Part shown: piece by piece, positions 25,583 through 38,477 of the stretch
How positions within the stretch are numbered: the stretch's first letter is position 1
How the letters are laid out: every line of letters begins with the position of its first letter
Assembly (NCBI GenBank): GCA_947034885.2
Contig: OX344754.2
Coordinates: 28,269,369 to 28,333,368, forward strand
DNA from: Thuidium tamariscinum
Taxonomy: Eukaryota; Streptophyta; Bryopsida; Hypnales; Thuidiaceae
Reading direction: 5' to 3'
DNA: 64,000 bases
Notes under the pieces: generated by a model
Told to the model about the DNA's origin: nothing
What the model saw: only the letters and a program-made list of their open reading frames with translations
Database searches by the model: none
Made by a program: the position numbers and the translations under genes

Positions 25583-26787
25583 AAGGTAGAAGGTTCTAAA
25601 ATGGAGCACCTCCTTAAATGTATCTTGTGCATACATGTTGATTTTTCATAGCCCTCAATAATGTAAAAACCATGTATATTTTAGGAGGTGCTTCATTTTA
25701 GAGCCCTCTTTCACTTCAACTTCAAAGTTTTGTAACCAATTCTACTAAGTTTGAATAAATATGAAATGACTTCGTTTAGATGTCAATTCCACTTGTCTTT
25801 TTAAGGAAATTTATTAAGAAATATTTCAAGATGTTTCATCTCCCCAAAATTCAATTCCAGCCCTTAGATGCTCCATTTAACCCCTAACTGACCAGTTGAC
25901 CATTTATGGTCGATCTAAAATTTCAGGCTAAACGGGCAGTAAAATTTCATCTCATCTCATTTTTGAATGGGCAGTAAAATTCCTATGACCTTTTAAAAAC
26001 AAATTCGGGCAGTTGTAAGGATTAAATATTGAAAATTTTCATTTTTCACTGAAAAAAGTACATATTTGATTATTGAAAGGTCTTCAAAGGCATAAGTGAA
26101 GTGTAAAGCTTGCCAATTTTACTTCATTTCCGAGCTTTATGCAATTTCACTTAATTTGAGATCTAAAAAATTGTACATATCCATTTGCTTTGAAAATGGT
26201 CCCAATGGAAAGAGGAAAGTGTTCTCATAATATTCACCATTGAATAATTTAAAGATACAACTACTGATTTGGAGTTATTTTCAATTTCTACTTATAAAAA
26301 TAATTGCATTTCAACATTTGCAAGGTGGATTGTGTAATGAATTTAATAGCTTTTCATATGAAATCAAGTTTTTTAGAAGTGCATTTTAGTGTGCTAATAC
26401 TTTTTGTAGTTGTTCATGTCACTTCAAATCCCCAAAAAAATTTATATGCAAATTTGAAAAACATTGTGGGGAAAGGCAGTATACTAAATATAGAAAATGT
26501 ACTCTTCTCTTGTTATAATCTCACAACTCCAATGCAATTTTTTGAATTGTAATTGTACGATTTCAAAGTAGACATACTAGAAGCCACATAGTTAAAGAAA
26601 CACAATAATATTGTCCTCAAAATTTGTGTACTTACTAATAAACAAATTCTTAAACATCTATGCGGTTAGATTTTTGAAAAAAATCAATTTGCTTCACTAG
26701 GGATGACTACAAGTGCATGCACTTTTTTCATAGTCAAAACACAGTTGAAAAGGCTTGGGCATTTAGGGGTTAAGAACCTCTTACTTT
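25583..26787. mobile_element. AAGG-type MITE, copy 2, split by a TTAA element
   Basis: The left part, 25583-25880, starts AAGGTAGAAGGTTCTAAAAT and stops at CTCCATTTAA. The right part, 26770-26787, resumes TTAAGAACCTCTTACTTT. Together they match the uninterrupted copy at 27339-27656, which reads through CCATTATAGGACCTCTTACC. The 889 bases between are a TTAA element. Confidence 0.8.
25881..26769. mobile_element. TTAA-flanked element, family B (889 bp)
   Basis: It is bounded by TTAA at 25877-25880 and 26770-26773. The left end is CCCCTAACTGACCAGTTGAC; the right end mirrors as CCCCTAAATGCCCAAGCC. A second copy in opposite orientation is at 32697-33506. Insertion into a MITE gives direct evidence of TTAA target duplication. 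The longest frame (26304-26552) is not conserved as a frame in the other copy, so it is not a gene. Confidence 0.85.
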
Positions 26788-26876
26788 AGTGACACACACT
26801 CAATTGATCATGAATGCCTCACTTCCCAATTCATCTTTATACTTATGGTGTTGAAATTGAGATAGATTGACTTGAT

Positions 26877-27170
26877 AAGGGTGGAGGTCTATAAACCGCC
26901 CATCTAAAAGCTAAAACTAAATTTTGGAGAGGTGAAACTTCTTGAATTATTTTTCAGTAAATTTTCCTTGAAAGATAGTGGCATCTAACCCAAGTTGTTT
27001 CATATTTCTACGAGCTTGTTGGAATTAGATATAAAATTTTGAAGTCAAAATGGCATAGGGCTCTAAAATTGCTCACCCCCTCAAATGTACACAATTTGTA
27101 CATTCTTTTTTAAAATGAAAAACAAATAATGTACATTTGAAAAGGTGGGTAGTTTTTGAGCTTCCTTCTT
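26877..27170. mobile_element. AAGG-type MITE, copy 3 (294 bp)
   Basis: The left end is AAGGGTGGAGGTCTATAAAC; the right end is GAGCTTCCTTCTT. The interior matches 9081-9410 in the same orientation, including CATCTAACCCAAGTTGTTTC. Confidence 0.75.
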
Positions 27171-27338
27171 TAAATGGTGCTCATTCTTTAGTTATCTTGA
27201 GATAGCAACTAATTGTTTTGTATAAACCCTCTTTCAATAATAATAAAACAAGGATAATTTGGTGAGACAATAATAGTTCTAGAAGATGGAGAGGTGAAAT
27301 TTTTTTGTTCCTATCAAAGTCATGTGTCCTAAACTCCT

Positions 27339-27656
27339 AAGGTAGAAGGCTCTTAAATGGAGCGGGTTCTAAAATGGTTCCCTACCTTAAATGTACAATA
27401 TTTGCACATGTTGCTTTTTCATAGCCTTCAGCAGTGTACATTTTAGCTAGCGCACCATTTTAGAACCCTATGCCCTTTCAACTTCAAAATTTGATAACTA
27501 ATTCCACAAAGATGAGAAAAATATGAATCAACTCGGGTTAAATGTCAATTCTACTTCTCTTTCAAGGATAATTCACTAAAAAATATTTCTAAAAGTTTTA
27601 CCTCTCTGAAATTCTGTTTCAGCCCTTAGATGGTCCATTATAGGACCTCTTACCTT
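27339..27656. mobile_element. AAGG-type MITE, copy 4 (318 bp)
   Basis: The left end is AAGGTAGAAGGCTC; the right end is GACCTCTTACCTT. It is an uninterrupted relative of the split copy at 25583-26787. A family A TTAA element begins at its right edge, so it may have used the TTAA formed there. Confidence 0.8.
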
Positions 27657-27658
27657 AA

Positions 27659-28583
27659 CCCCTAAAGGACCAACATGCCTTTTTTGGCAACATAGCGATT
27701 TCGGGCAGGTACGTGTGGCTAGAGATTTTCATATTTTGGAACCAAAATTTAATAGAAGGTGTGGACGAGGAGTATCTTCAAAGCCCAATAATTTTCGTGA
27801 CTTTTGACTACATGGTTGAAAAGTTATCGCATAAAACGTTGTTTGTTTCTCAACTCGGGCAGTTTGGGCAGATTAGAAAAAATCACTTTTTTTGGAAATA
27901 AAAATTTGAAATTGGTTTTATAGATTTATATATACATGGAAAGCTTTGAATCATTCCATTTGGATGAATGAGTCAAAAGTTATGAAGAATTTTAGTTTGC
28001 GGGTAGTTATGGATTCTCTTCTCTAAAATAAACTTTGAAGTCCTTTATTTTACTCAATTTTCAATATTTTTGAAAAAAATTAAAAACATTGGGTGTACGT
28101 TGTTTATTAAAACATTTGAACCTTTGGGATTGGCATTTTTCAATTCAATAAATAAATTTTTACCATTTTAGTATTTTGAATCATTCTCTACTTCTTTCTA
28201 CTTACTATTTTTTTTGTACATGTTGTACAATTCCAAATGATATGAAAATTTTCAAGCATGTAGCCAACTTGAATTGGAGAATGAATCCAAAGAGTTGCAA
28301 CCATTTTGGACATTTTTTCATACAAATGTGGCCTTCTGAAGTGCAGCTGCCCGGATTTTCGTAGTGAAAAAAAAATGACTTTTGAAACTTCAAACACTAA
28401 TATCTTGCAATCTACATGGTGAAAATTTCTGAAAATTTTTCTGCATCTTTACAAAATATTTCACTAAAAGATCCTACGGTTACATATGTCAAAAAATGTT
28501 TTAAGAAAAAAAATTGGTAGCTGTCCTAAAAATGGCAGTTTTGGAGCAGTTTTTGTTAAAACATAGTGAAGGAACTTTAGGGG
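27659..28583. mobile_element. TTAA-flanked family A transposon, best-kept copy (925 bp)
   Basis: It is flanked by TTAA at 27655-27658 and 28584-28587. The left end is CCCCTAAAGGACCAACATGC and the right end GGAACTTTAGGGG; the first eight or nine bases are inverted repeats. The interior carries three GGGCAG words. The overlapping short frames on both strands (28176-28397) are not conserved in the other copies. It is non-autonomous. Confidence 0.85.
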
Positions 28584-28587
28584 TTAA

Positions 28588-29086
28588 TAGCTTAAGTAGA
28601 AGAACTATCCCCAACATACTCTTCATTCACTCTAGTCATTTGACTAACATCACCCCCTTCTTCATGTGTGAGTCCTAATAATCCTTCCTTGTCCATGTTT
28701 GCAACAAACTATGGCAGTTATAAATGGAGCTAGAACATACTCAAAGATTGCTATTTACTTCGATCTCAACCTCTAGGCAACTCTCTCTCTCTCATTGGAA
28801 TCCCCAATGCAAGGTTGCCATTGCTGAATCTCAAGAGCACTGAATTATAACTGTTGAGGGAAAGCCAAATGCTGAAATTGATCATTACTCTAATTCTTGG
28901 TTTGGTGTGTGCTCAGATATCTGCATTCCATTTTGATGAGTCTGGTTAGCAAAAATTCATACACAACTCTGCTATGAATTCTTTGATAAAACTTAAGTTT
29001 GAAGGGATCACTCAGACCATAATAATAGCATGAATATAATATTAAGTTTGTATGCCTAGCCAGGGGGAGAGAGAGTACCTGGTTCA
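28588..29086. other. Probable 3' flank of SSNA1
   Basis: This low-copy sequence follows the minus-strand stop at 29087. It probably holds the 3'UTR; no clear polyadenylation signal could be fixed. Confidence 0.4.
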
Positions 29087-32000
29087 CTATCTTGCGCTTT
29101 GCAGAATTTGATTAGAATTTTCAGTCTTCAGCACATGCAGAAGAGCCTGGGAACTCTCTAAGATCTGCACAAAAGAATATGAAAGAGGCTGATGATCATG
29201 AAGTGGTTCAATTAAGGTAGGTACACCCAAAATGGCACCTGACCTTAAAGCGCTCTGTACAACGTGCATAGATTTTCAAAATCAGTCATGTACCCAGACT
29301 GTAGATGGCGCTTTCAGAAACACACTTTGACTGTTAATAACTTTTGCATACGGTATCCAAATCCACTGTTCTTTGGTGCGTTGGAACATGCTTTCACTCA
29401 CCAACAAGACTGTAAAAAAATTTGAACAACATAATAACAGGAACTAGGCACAGTAGAGAAACTGGCGCTTTTGGGTGTACCTACCTTAGTAACTTAGACT
29501 CTGTCATCCTTCACTCTTCAATTTGAGCTTTCTTTCCAGGAATTATTTTTGGGGGTAAAAACAGGTAACTTTTAAAGGGCTGGTGTGGACTGACTCAACA
29601 CAACTCCCATGGCAAGTGGAATATTTTTTTTTTAACCCCTAAAAGCCCATTGTGCCCTTGGGGAACAATTTGGAGTTTGGGCAGGTTCTGATGACCTCAA
29701 TTTTCAGTGAAATTTTTTGAAATTTTCTCATAAGATAAGAAAACTGATTAGATTTGTGAGAATATAATTTTTATTTCAATTGGTGCCCAGGAGCAAAAGT
29801 CATACCACAAAAGCCCAAATTTTAACTCCGAGGGCAGAAAAATAAATTCACAAAAATTTGAAATTAAATTTTTGATTTTTTAATCTTATAGATTATATTT
29901 TTTTCTACGTGTGAAGCTTTGATTCATTACATTTGGATTAATTATGTAAAAGTTATGAACAATCTTGTTTTTCGGGCAGTTTGAGCATTTTTTTGAAAAA
30001 ATAACTCATAGGATTCATTTCTGAATGCAACTTTTCTCAATTTAAAAAAAAAATGGCTTTACAAGGTTAAATTTTCTTGCTAAAACAATCTCACCATTGG
30101 GATTATTGTTTTTTGATCCCATCTTAGAGCTATTAATGATATACATTAGATGCTTTTTCAAAGATTAGAAGACTGTTTCAGGCCCGTTCCCAATGCTGGG
30201 AACAGTCAGAATAAAAAATAATTAAAAAATGTTTTTTTTTTCAAAAATAATTTTTTTTTTCAAAAATAATTTTTTTTTTCAAAATGTTTTTTTCTTCAAA
30301 AAAAATTAATTTTTAATTATTTTATTATTATTATCTGACATGGCAGAGTTCCCCAGCGTTCCCAGAGTCGGGAACTCATAGTCTTGTTACTAGCAGAAAA
30401 AACATCTAATGAACTTCTCTTTCAATCTTGGACCTACCTCTACTTAGTAAAGAATATAAATCAAGCATTTTTTTTTTGAAATTTTTTCCTAGACTTTCAA
30501 CTCAATTATTAAACACAATATGTTTTTTTAATTCAAATTCCATAGTGCAAAAAATTTCAACAAATGGCAATCAAAGTCATCTGAAATTGTAGGACAGTGT
30601 TCAAAAAAACTCTTTTTTCCAACTTTGAATGCTCATATCTTCCAATCTACATAGTAAAAGTTCATGAAATTTTTACCACATGATCTCAAACAATCAAAGT
30701 ACAAGATCCTATAGTTAGATTCTATTAAAACACTTTTTTTTGTTCTTTTTGATGAATGCAGCAAAAATGGCAGTTTTGAGTAGTTTTTGGCAGAAAAATG
30801 GCCGTGGGCCTTTAGAGATTAAACTAGAATTGCATACCATGGGTACACCGTCAAGACACAAGAAGAAGAACACAAACAAGACTACGACACAAACAAAGTC
30901 AGCATGGGGAATTGAACTGTAACAACCTCATAGATGCACCTAGAGGCCTCTACTACTTCTCATCACCTGGAGTAGTTTAAGGTTGTTTTGTACCCTTCTT
31001 GGATTTTTCAACATTTTTAGTTTTGGTATCTTGCAAGAACATTAGATAGTCACTAAGATTTGAGGTTGTATCCCACATGGTTTGACTCAAAGTTTTGATT
31101 TCTTGTGCATCAAAACTTAAGCATGAAAGGAAGGACAACAAAAATTGAGGAATTTGAGATAAACTAAATTGATTGAATTGGAATCCAATAAGTTCATAAA
31201 GAAATAGAAAATTCTAAAAAATATATATGATTATACATCACATAAAAATCTTGAAGGCCAAGGGTATTGTTATATAATAAAGTGACCCAATTGAAGCTAG
31301 CAATTATTTGGCAATCACATTGTATTGTTGTTGTACCTTGGAATAAGCAAATTCAACGTCTTGAATGGTCTTATCATATTCATCAACATATGCATACTTC
31401 TCAGACAATGAGGCATCAATCTTTGCCAAGCGTTTGGTGAGGGTGGTCAATTCCCTTTGGATGTTGGCCTTTTCTTCCTCTTCCAATTGCATCACTTTCT
31501 TGATCTTGTCTTTCTTTTCACGAAGTTCCTCAATGCCTAGGTCCACTTGGGACAATGCAATTACAATTTCAGAGCAAGACCAGCAACTACACATTATAGT
31601 GTCTAACATGATATAATTATATATTGTAGCTACCAAAATCTTTTTGATCACTCAAAATTTTCAATATTTTCTCCTTGAGCCTTTGACAAGAAAAATTAAA
31701 TGGTTTGTTTTGATGGACATCTTCTCTTGAGCTTAGTTACTTTAGGTTTTAACTGCAAACAAGCAATCCAAAAATACATCACCTATTATACCATTTTAAC
31801 CCCTCAGTGCCAAAAGAAAAAAGAAAAAAATATAATGGTTATTTACAAATAAATTCTTATATCTAATGACTTCCAAAGCAATTTTTGTTGCCTAAAACCT
31901 TGAAATATGAATTCTTATATCTATTGATATATTTTTTTCACTTTTACAAAATTTCAAAATTATTTATTTCAACTCCTATAGACATGGGAGCAAGAACTTA

Positions 32001-33820
32001 AAATATTTTGGCACTTAGGGATTAAATCTCCAGATGTTGAATATTGATTTTGATACTCTCTATACTCAATTAATGTGAAACAAGAATGTATAGTTGAATA
32101 TACTTGAAGCTAGATACTCAACAAAGTCCTTCATTATTACTTTTTAGGGATTGAAATTAATTGAAATAACTCACCCTTTTCTATGCTAAATAGACACAAA
32201 GAATAGGCAATAAATGCACATGAGGGATAGGGGAGATTTGCCCCCTAAACTAGAATCTTCAAAGAAAGCCTAATAGAGATAATATAAATAAATGACTAAA
32301 GTTGGTGGTTAAAGTCATTCTATTGGAAGGTTTAGAATGTTTTTAGCTTGAAGAAGATGCACTTACAATGGGAGATGAGGAAGCAAAAATTTAGTCCACT
32401 GGAAGGAAACCTCCTTCTTTAATTTTGCACAATGTTGCAAAATTTTGAAAAGGGGATTCAAAGAGGTTGAACTCACCTCTTCCTTCAGCTTCAAGTAGTA
32501 GCACTAAATCTACTAATCCCCCCGAAGACTTATTATAAATTCTTATATTATCCTCAAAATTTGTTTTATTGTGTACACAACTAATGAGACAAATATCAAC
32601 TTCCACACATCAACTTGCGACTGTGCATGAGTGTGCTAATAGAAGTTTATTTTATCTCCAAGGCATTGTCATGAGAGAGAGAGAGAGAGGAGTTAAACCC
32701 CTAAATGCCCAAGCCTTTTCAAGTGTGTTTTGACTATGAAAGAAGTGCATCGGCTTGAAGTCATCCCTAGTGAAGCAAATTGATTTTTTTCCAAAATCTA
32801 ACTGCATAGATGTTCAAAGAGATTTTTTTATTAGTTAGTGCACAAATTTTGAGCACAAAATTGTATAGGAGTTGTGAGATAATTATAATAAGAGGAGTGC
32901 ATTTTTTATATTTAGTATGTTGCCTTTTTCCACAATGTTTTTCAAATTTGCATATAAATTTTGGGGGGGATTGGAGGTGACATGAACAACTACAAAGAGT
33001 ATTAGCACACTAAATGCACTTCTAAAAAGCTTGATTTCTCATGAAAAGCTATTAAATTCATTAATTACACAATCCACCTTGCAATTGTTGAAATGCAATT
33101 ATTTTTTATAAGTAGAAATTGCAAATAACTCCAAATCAATAGTTGTATGTTTAAATTTTCAATGGTGAATATCATGAAGATACTTTCCTCTTTTCATTGG
33201 AACCATTCTCAAAGCAAATGGATATGTACAATTTTTTAGATCTCAAATCAAATGAAATTGCATAAAGCTAGGAAATGAAGTAAAATTGGCAAGCTTTCCA
33301 CTTTCACTTATGGTACATGTATGCCTTTGAAGACCTCTCATTAATCAAATATATACTTTTTTCAGTGAAAAATGAAAGTTTTCAATAGTTAACCCTTCAA
33401 ATTGCCCGAAAAAAAATTTAAAATAGTCAAAAGAATTTAACTGCCCGTTCACAAATGGTCCTGAAATTTCAGCTCGACCATATATGGTTGATTGGGCAGT
33501 TAGGGGTTAAATGTCGAAGGCAAATTAAAAAGCAAAACTCAAAAGGCTGACATAGTGACGACAAAGAGTATCAATGCTGCTCAGCCAGTGGCCAAAATCT
33601 GTGCCTGCTGCCACTTACGATGAATGAGCTCCATGTTGTAGACCTTCATTGCAATGGATCCTCCTGGCCCTTTGTCACAGGTACTTGATTCCTCTGGCTG
33701 CTGCAACTCAGCTTCCACCTCCCTTCCACGTTCACATGATCTCTCTTGTTCTCTTTGGAACATACTCAAAGCGAGATCCTTGGCATCAGTGTGCATGATG
33801 GCATGGAGCTTACAAATCAT
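29087..33820 (-). CDS. SSNA1: SSNA1/DIP13-type microtubule and basal-body protein
   Basis: This belongs to the family of human SSNA1 (NA14) and Chlamydomonas DIP13, small coiled-coil fibril proteins of centrioles, basal bodies and axonemes that bind and remodel microtubules. The model is a minus-strand join of 33820-33619, 31536-31337 and 29164-29087, with GT/AG sites and kept phase. Family landmarks are VYNMELIHRIEELREKKD (compare YNNELVKCIEEL in human), EEEEKANIQRELTTLTKRLA, EYDKTIQDVEFAYSK and the hallmark ILESSQALLHVLK. The product is 159 residues from the first ATG, 151 from the next (33796) and 102 from the Met just before VYN. Family members are usually 110-120, so about 50 extra acidic, Gln-rich N-terminal residues are either a real extension or 5'UTR. 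A leader exon ending at a GTAAGT donor (35158) spliced to an acceptor at 34035 is plausible. Both coding introns carry transposons. The next gene upstream on the same strand is LC8. Confidence 0.85.
29214..29486. mobile_element. MITE with 19-bp perfect inverted repeats (273 bp)
   Basis: The ends are AAGGTAGGTACACCCAAAA and its exact reverse complement. It lies in SSNA1 intron 2, 49 bp from the last exon. The AAGGTAG start recalls the AAGG-type family, but the interior differs. It is non-coding. Confidence 0.85.
29636..30818. mobile_element. TTAA-flanked family A relative in SSNA1 intron 2
   Basis: It is flanked by TTAA at 29632-29635 and 30819-30822. The left end is CCCCTAAAAGCCCATTGTGC; the right end is GGGCCTTTAGAGA. 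It shares family A features (GGGCAG words, CTACATAGTAAAAGTTCATG, AAATGGCAGTTTTGAG). It is lengthened by a nested MITE at 30144-30411. Confidence 0.75.
30144..30411. mobile_element. GTTCCCA-family MITE nested in TTAA element (268 bp)
   Basis: The ends are CATTAGATGCTTTTTC and GAAAAAACATCTAATG. Family words are CGTTCCCAATGCTGGGAAC and GACATGGCAGAGTTCC. It also holds a short array of about 19-bp T-rich units near 30232-30285. It is the closest relative of 24595-24841, in opposite orientation. Confidence 0.75.
31800..32021. mobile_element. Short TTAA-flanked element (222 bp), SSNA1 intron 1
   Basis: It is flanked by TTAA at 31796-31799 and 32022-32025. The left end is CCCCTCAGTGCCAAAA; the right end, TTTTGGCACTTAGGGA, mirrors it over about 16 bases. 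The interior is AT-rich and non-coding. Confidence 0.75.
32697..33506. mobile_element. TTAA-flanked family B element, inverted copy (810 bp)
   Basis: It is flanked by TTAAA at 32693-32697 and TTAAA at 33507-33511. It starts CCCCTAAATGCCCAAGCC and ends GGGCAGTTAGGGG, the reverse order of the 25881-26769 copy with which it aligns along its length. It lies in SSNA1 intron 1. A short (GA)n run sits just outside at about 32674-32690. Confidence 0.8.
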
Positions 33821-35400
33821 CCAAAACAGAAAGCTTCAAATAATTTGTGCGGCAATCTTCACTCATACCAAAGTCTCTATCCATAGTCGATGTCAGCATT
33901 TGAAGGAAACTTCACAAACAGTGGCCTCAGAGTGCCACTCAATTCTTAATAAGCTGACCACTCATGAATCAAGCACATATGTTGATTCTGAGTGTGCCAC
34001 TAGGGGAATTTTTGTCACATTGGACATCTGCCATCCTGCAAAATCAGTAATTTCAGAGGTAAGTTATCACAATAGTGAATGTAGGGAACTGAGTCTCCAA
34101 CATGCCTAAGAAAGCAATTTCTTCTAATTGCCTCTTTCATAAGATTGTGAATATGAACAAATTTGTCATCTTTCATTTATTTCACTCTTTAATTTCCACA
34201 GCTGGATCAGTTGATGAACTTCATGCACCCCCCTAACTAATTCTGGATTTCCAAGGCAACATCAATGGTGCTCAGTTGCTAGTCACATATATTCAGGCAT
34301 ATATTCAATCTCTCAATATCAGTGTAATTTTGGAATCCAGTATCACTTTGAGTATCAAGCATACACCAAGGATAATGCATTAGGATGACAAGGCAGTTCA
34401 CTGCTCCAAAAGTTGGATACTCAGCAATTTATAATACTCCCTCTGCTTCTGGATAATACCTGTGTTTCCTTTGTAAAACACAAAGGAAACTCAGGAATTA
34501 TTCAGAAAACAGAGGGAGTATGTACATATGCTCTCTGTGATGCATGGATTGTTTGTTCGTATATTATCTGCTCACAACCGTAGCTGAACTGCTACTTGGT
34601 TTTTCAAAAGCAATATAAACCATCATTGACAAAATTGAGTCAGTGTGTAGACTTGACAGAGATAACGCATCATTGACAAAATTCAATTGAGCATTCTCGA
34701 TTTAGTCTGGGACCACGTTAGTATGGGACCATGTGCTTAAATAGCACCAAGTACTCAAATTGCGACTTAAACACACTCACCACAGTAATTGTACCTTGCA
34801 ATTGTGCAAGTGACGAGTGTTCATCCAGAAAACTCACTCAGCGCAGTCTGTACAATGTGATCGATAATTTGCCCCTCAGGAATAATGCATCGGAAAATGA
34901 CATTTCGAAACGAGCCCCCACACGGTGGTCTCACCGCACAAGAGGTAACAAGGAGAGAGAACTTATTAATGAACAACGACATCAACCGATTGAAATTGAA
35001 ACGAATGATTGCACCCAACTAAGATATGCCTGCTACTACGCCGCTGTTATTTCGTTGTTTAAAAGGAGTTGATATTCCATAAAAATTCTAAAGGAAAAAA
35101 GGGGTGGGAGTACAAAGCCCGTCCAATATGTTCAGTTCTTCTCAGGTGCGTACTTACCATAAAACCCTGGAAATATCCACATGCTTCCGAGTGTAGGCCT
35201 TCACGAAATCGCAATCTCCATAGAGCTTCATCGCGCACACTGACCCTTCGCCATACCACTGAGTAACAAAACCACCACGGTCACTTCGGCGTGCTAGATG
35301 ACGAACTCGAAGGTAACTGAAGACACTGCCGGAAACAATGGACCACGCAGTTACTGGCTGCCAGACTATGGCTAACGGCTTAGTCAGGAACGGTTACCAC
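33821..35400 (-). other. Probable SSNA1 leader and promoter region
   Basis: On the minus strand a GTAAGT donor follows an exon-like stretch ending at 35158, and a strong TTTTGCAG acceptor precedes 34035. Joined, they would give a 5'UTR reaching the coding exon at 33820. That leader would carry a 46-codon upstream ORF starting MKLYGDCDFVKAYTRKH and ending in a stop before the SSNA1 frame. The open frames on the plus strand here (33654-34109, 34731-35072) look like shadows. Confidence 0.4.
34437..34518. mobile_element. Stowaway-like MITE (82 bp)
   Basis: The ends CTCCCTCTG and CAGAGGGAG are flanked by TA on both sides (34435-34436 and 34519-34520). The element is an almost complete hairpin around GTTTCCTTTGT / ACAAAGGAAAC. 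This is the classic signature of Tc1/mariner-derived Stowaway elements in plants. Confidence 0.85.
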
Positions 35401-36662
35401 CACGTAGTCAAGAGTCAAGACGGTCAAGTTGCAACGATGCTTGCTCGACTTTTTGGGGTTTCACGTATTGATCTCGAGTTTCTCGTGTTTTCTCAAAAGT
35501 CGCAAATTATGATATTCTGTAACATCGGCAATCCTTATCAATAGTCAGGGGGTATCCTTGCCACACTGCCATGTACCCCGAATCGACTGCCCACCGTGCG
35601 GTTTTAAAATAGCAATCGGAGTGGAAGCTGCCGAATCCCTGCTATAAGCTAAGGTTTCGCCCGCGCTTGTATCCTCGAAAGACGATCAAGCACCAATATC
35701 TGTCAGTACCTCTTACAACGGTACGCAGTACAGCTTGGATTTGAAATTAAGGAATACCAATCGCTCTGAATTTTCAACAAAGCTACATGCATGGCATTCG
35801 GACAGAGATCGACTCTCAGCTGCCAATAACGCAAGTAAATGTTAAACTCAACACAGTTGCTGAAACGCAGGGTCATCGCACTTACGAGCAACGAATAACT
35901 GGTCGGAGTCGAGCAGTCTTTCTGGAAAACAATTGACAGAACTACGATAGTGCACAATATGTCGAAAATCAAGAAACGGAGAAACGTGCACATCAATTGA
36001 AAATAGGTTTTGAAAGATCCCTGATACATAGAAGCTTTGCAAATTCAAACAGAGAGGCCGGTATGATTTCCTTACGTTCAGTGCTTAATATGGCAGTAGT
36101 AAGTCGCAGTCCATGTTGCTTTTGTACAGTGGACAAGATTAAAAGCCACAGGAGCCAACATCAGCCTTGTCGAATTTGCCAACACCGCCAGGCAAGGAGA
36201 GTGTAGAGGACTTCTATGACCCAAAGGCACCGATTCCAGAACTAGCGTGCAAGACGAAGAGACAGTAGTTCCAGTTACATATGCAATTGCATACATAAGC
36301 AGGAGAATGTTTTACAGCAACAGCGTCAAAAGCATCTAATGAAAACGTACCACATCATAAGTTGTAGATGTAAGTTGCTGTCAACTTTCTGACCAGCCAA
36401 ATTCATCGTGCTAATCCATACCCCGAGCCCATAGTTTGCAGATGACGCACATCCCTGAATTAGTCATGCACTAGCGTCATCGCTTAAAGGTTCTAGTTCT
36501 TTAAAAGGTAAAAGGAATGGGTGTGAGAGAAAGATTGGAGGTCCAGTCAGTGTCAGATGTTGCATATTTCCTATGAAAACCTCCAATGATAATTATTTTT
36601 TGCCTCATGGGTCAAGGTTTTTCGAATCGAAACCCTACTTCCATGGTGCCCCTTGCATGTTA
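35401..36662. other. Intergenic between SSNA1 and LC8
   Basis: This is low-copy DNA of balanced composition with no transposon ends. It should contain the LC8 3'UTR and the SSNA1 promoter. Short frames on both strands (35703-36296) have no supporting splice sites or family match. Confidence 0.4.
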
Positions 36663-37699
<1,037 letters not shown>

Positions 37700-38477
37700 C
37701 GTTGAAATCGATCAACTACTTTCTCAGATAATGCGTCCTCCTACTGCTCAAAAACAAAATACATTTCGAAAGTCAGAAATCTACATGTAAGGCATTACTT
37801 ACGATCGGAAACCAAAAATCCATAATTTAAGTCAACCAAAATTGCAGCAGGAGATTTCAGACGTGCACCACCACCTATTACACCATGTATGTGCGACAAA
37901 CATCAAGGAGCATTCTGAAATTTTTACTGGAAAATGACAGAAACATAAGAAAACTATATAATCTTCTCATAATAGACGTGAATAACATTATCATTCGGCA
38001 GAGTAGAGCAAACCTTCGGACATTGCCACTCGTTATGGAACCGTCGGATTAGAAGAGTAACTGAACAAAACTACGTCAAATACAATCATACGGAGCCAGA
38101 CCAAAAGCAATACGATACAGAGACGACGCGACGTGTGAAGAAGCTCTGTAGGTTAGTCCTTAGCGCCATAGCGAAGAATTTTCAGACTACAAAGAGTCAA
38201 ATGCATAATCAACAAATCGGAACGTTACATACAATCTGGTAATTATGTGCTGATTTTTAAGCGGTAATTTCAGCATACGGTTAAAAAAATCACATCAACG
38301 AAACCCTAGGAATTACATACAGCAGAGAATGTCAGAAAATTATGGCATTTCATCAGCGACATCTCAGCAGCCAGGCGTTGTTCACCCTCTCCCATTTATT
38401 ATAATAACAACAGTGACATAAACTACTAACTAATTAGCGAAGAAACAGCACCGAAAACGGCGCTAAGCTTGTACTTA

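Noticed and set aside
26304-26552. 82-residue ORF inside a TTAA element
   Set aside because: It is not kept as an open frame in the inverted family B copy, so it is not a transposase remnant.
33654-34109. 151-residue plus-strand ORF
   Set aside because: It is antisense to the SSNA1 first coding exon, which has splice sites and a family match on the minus strand.
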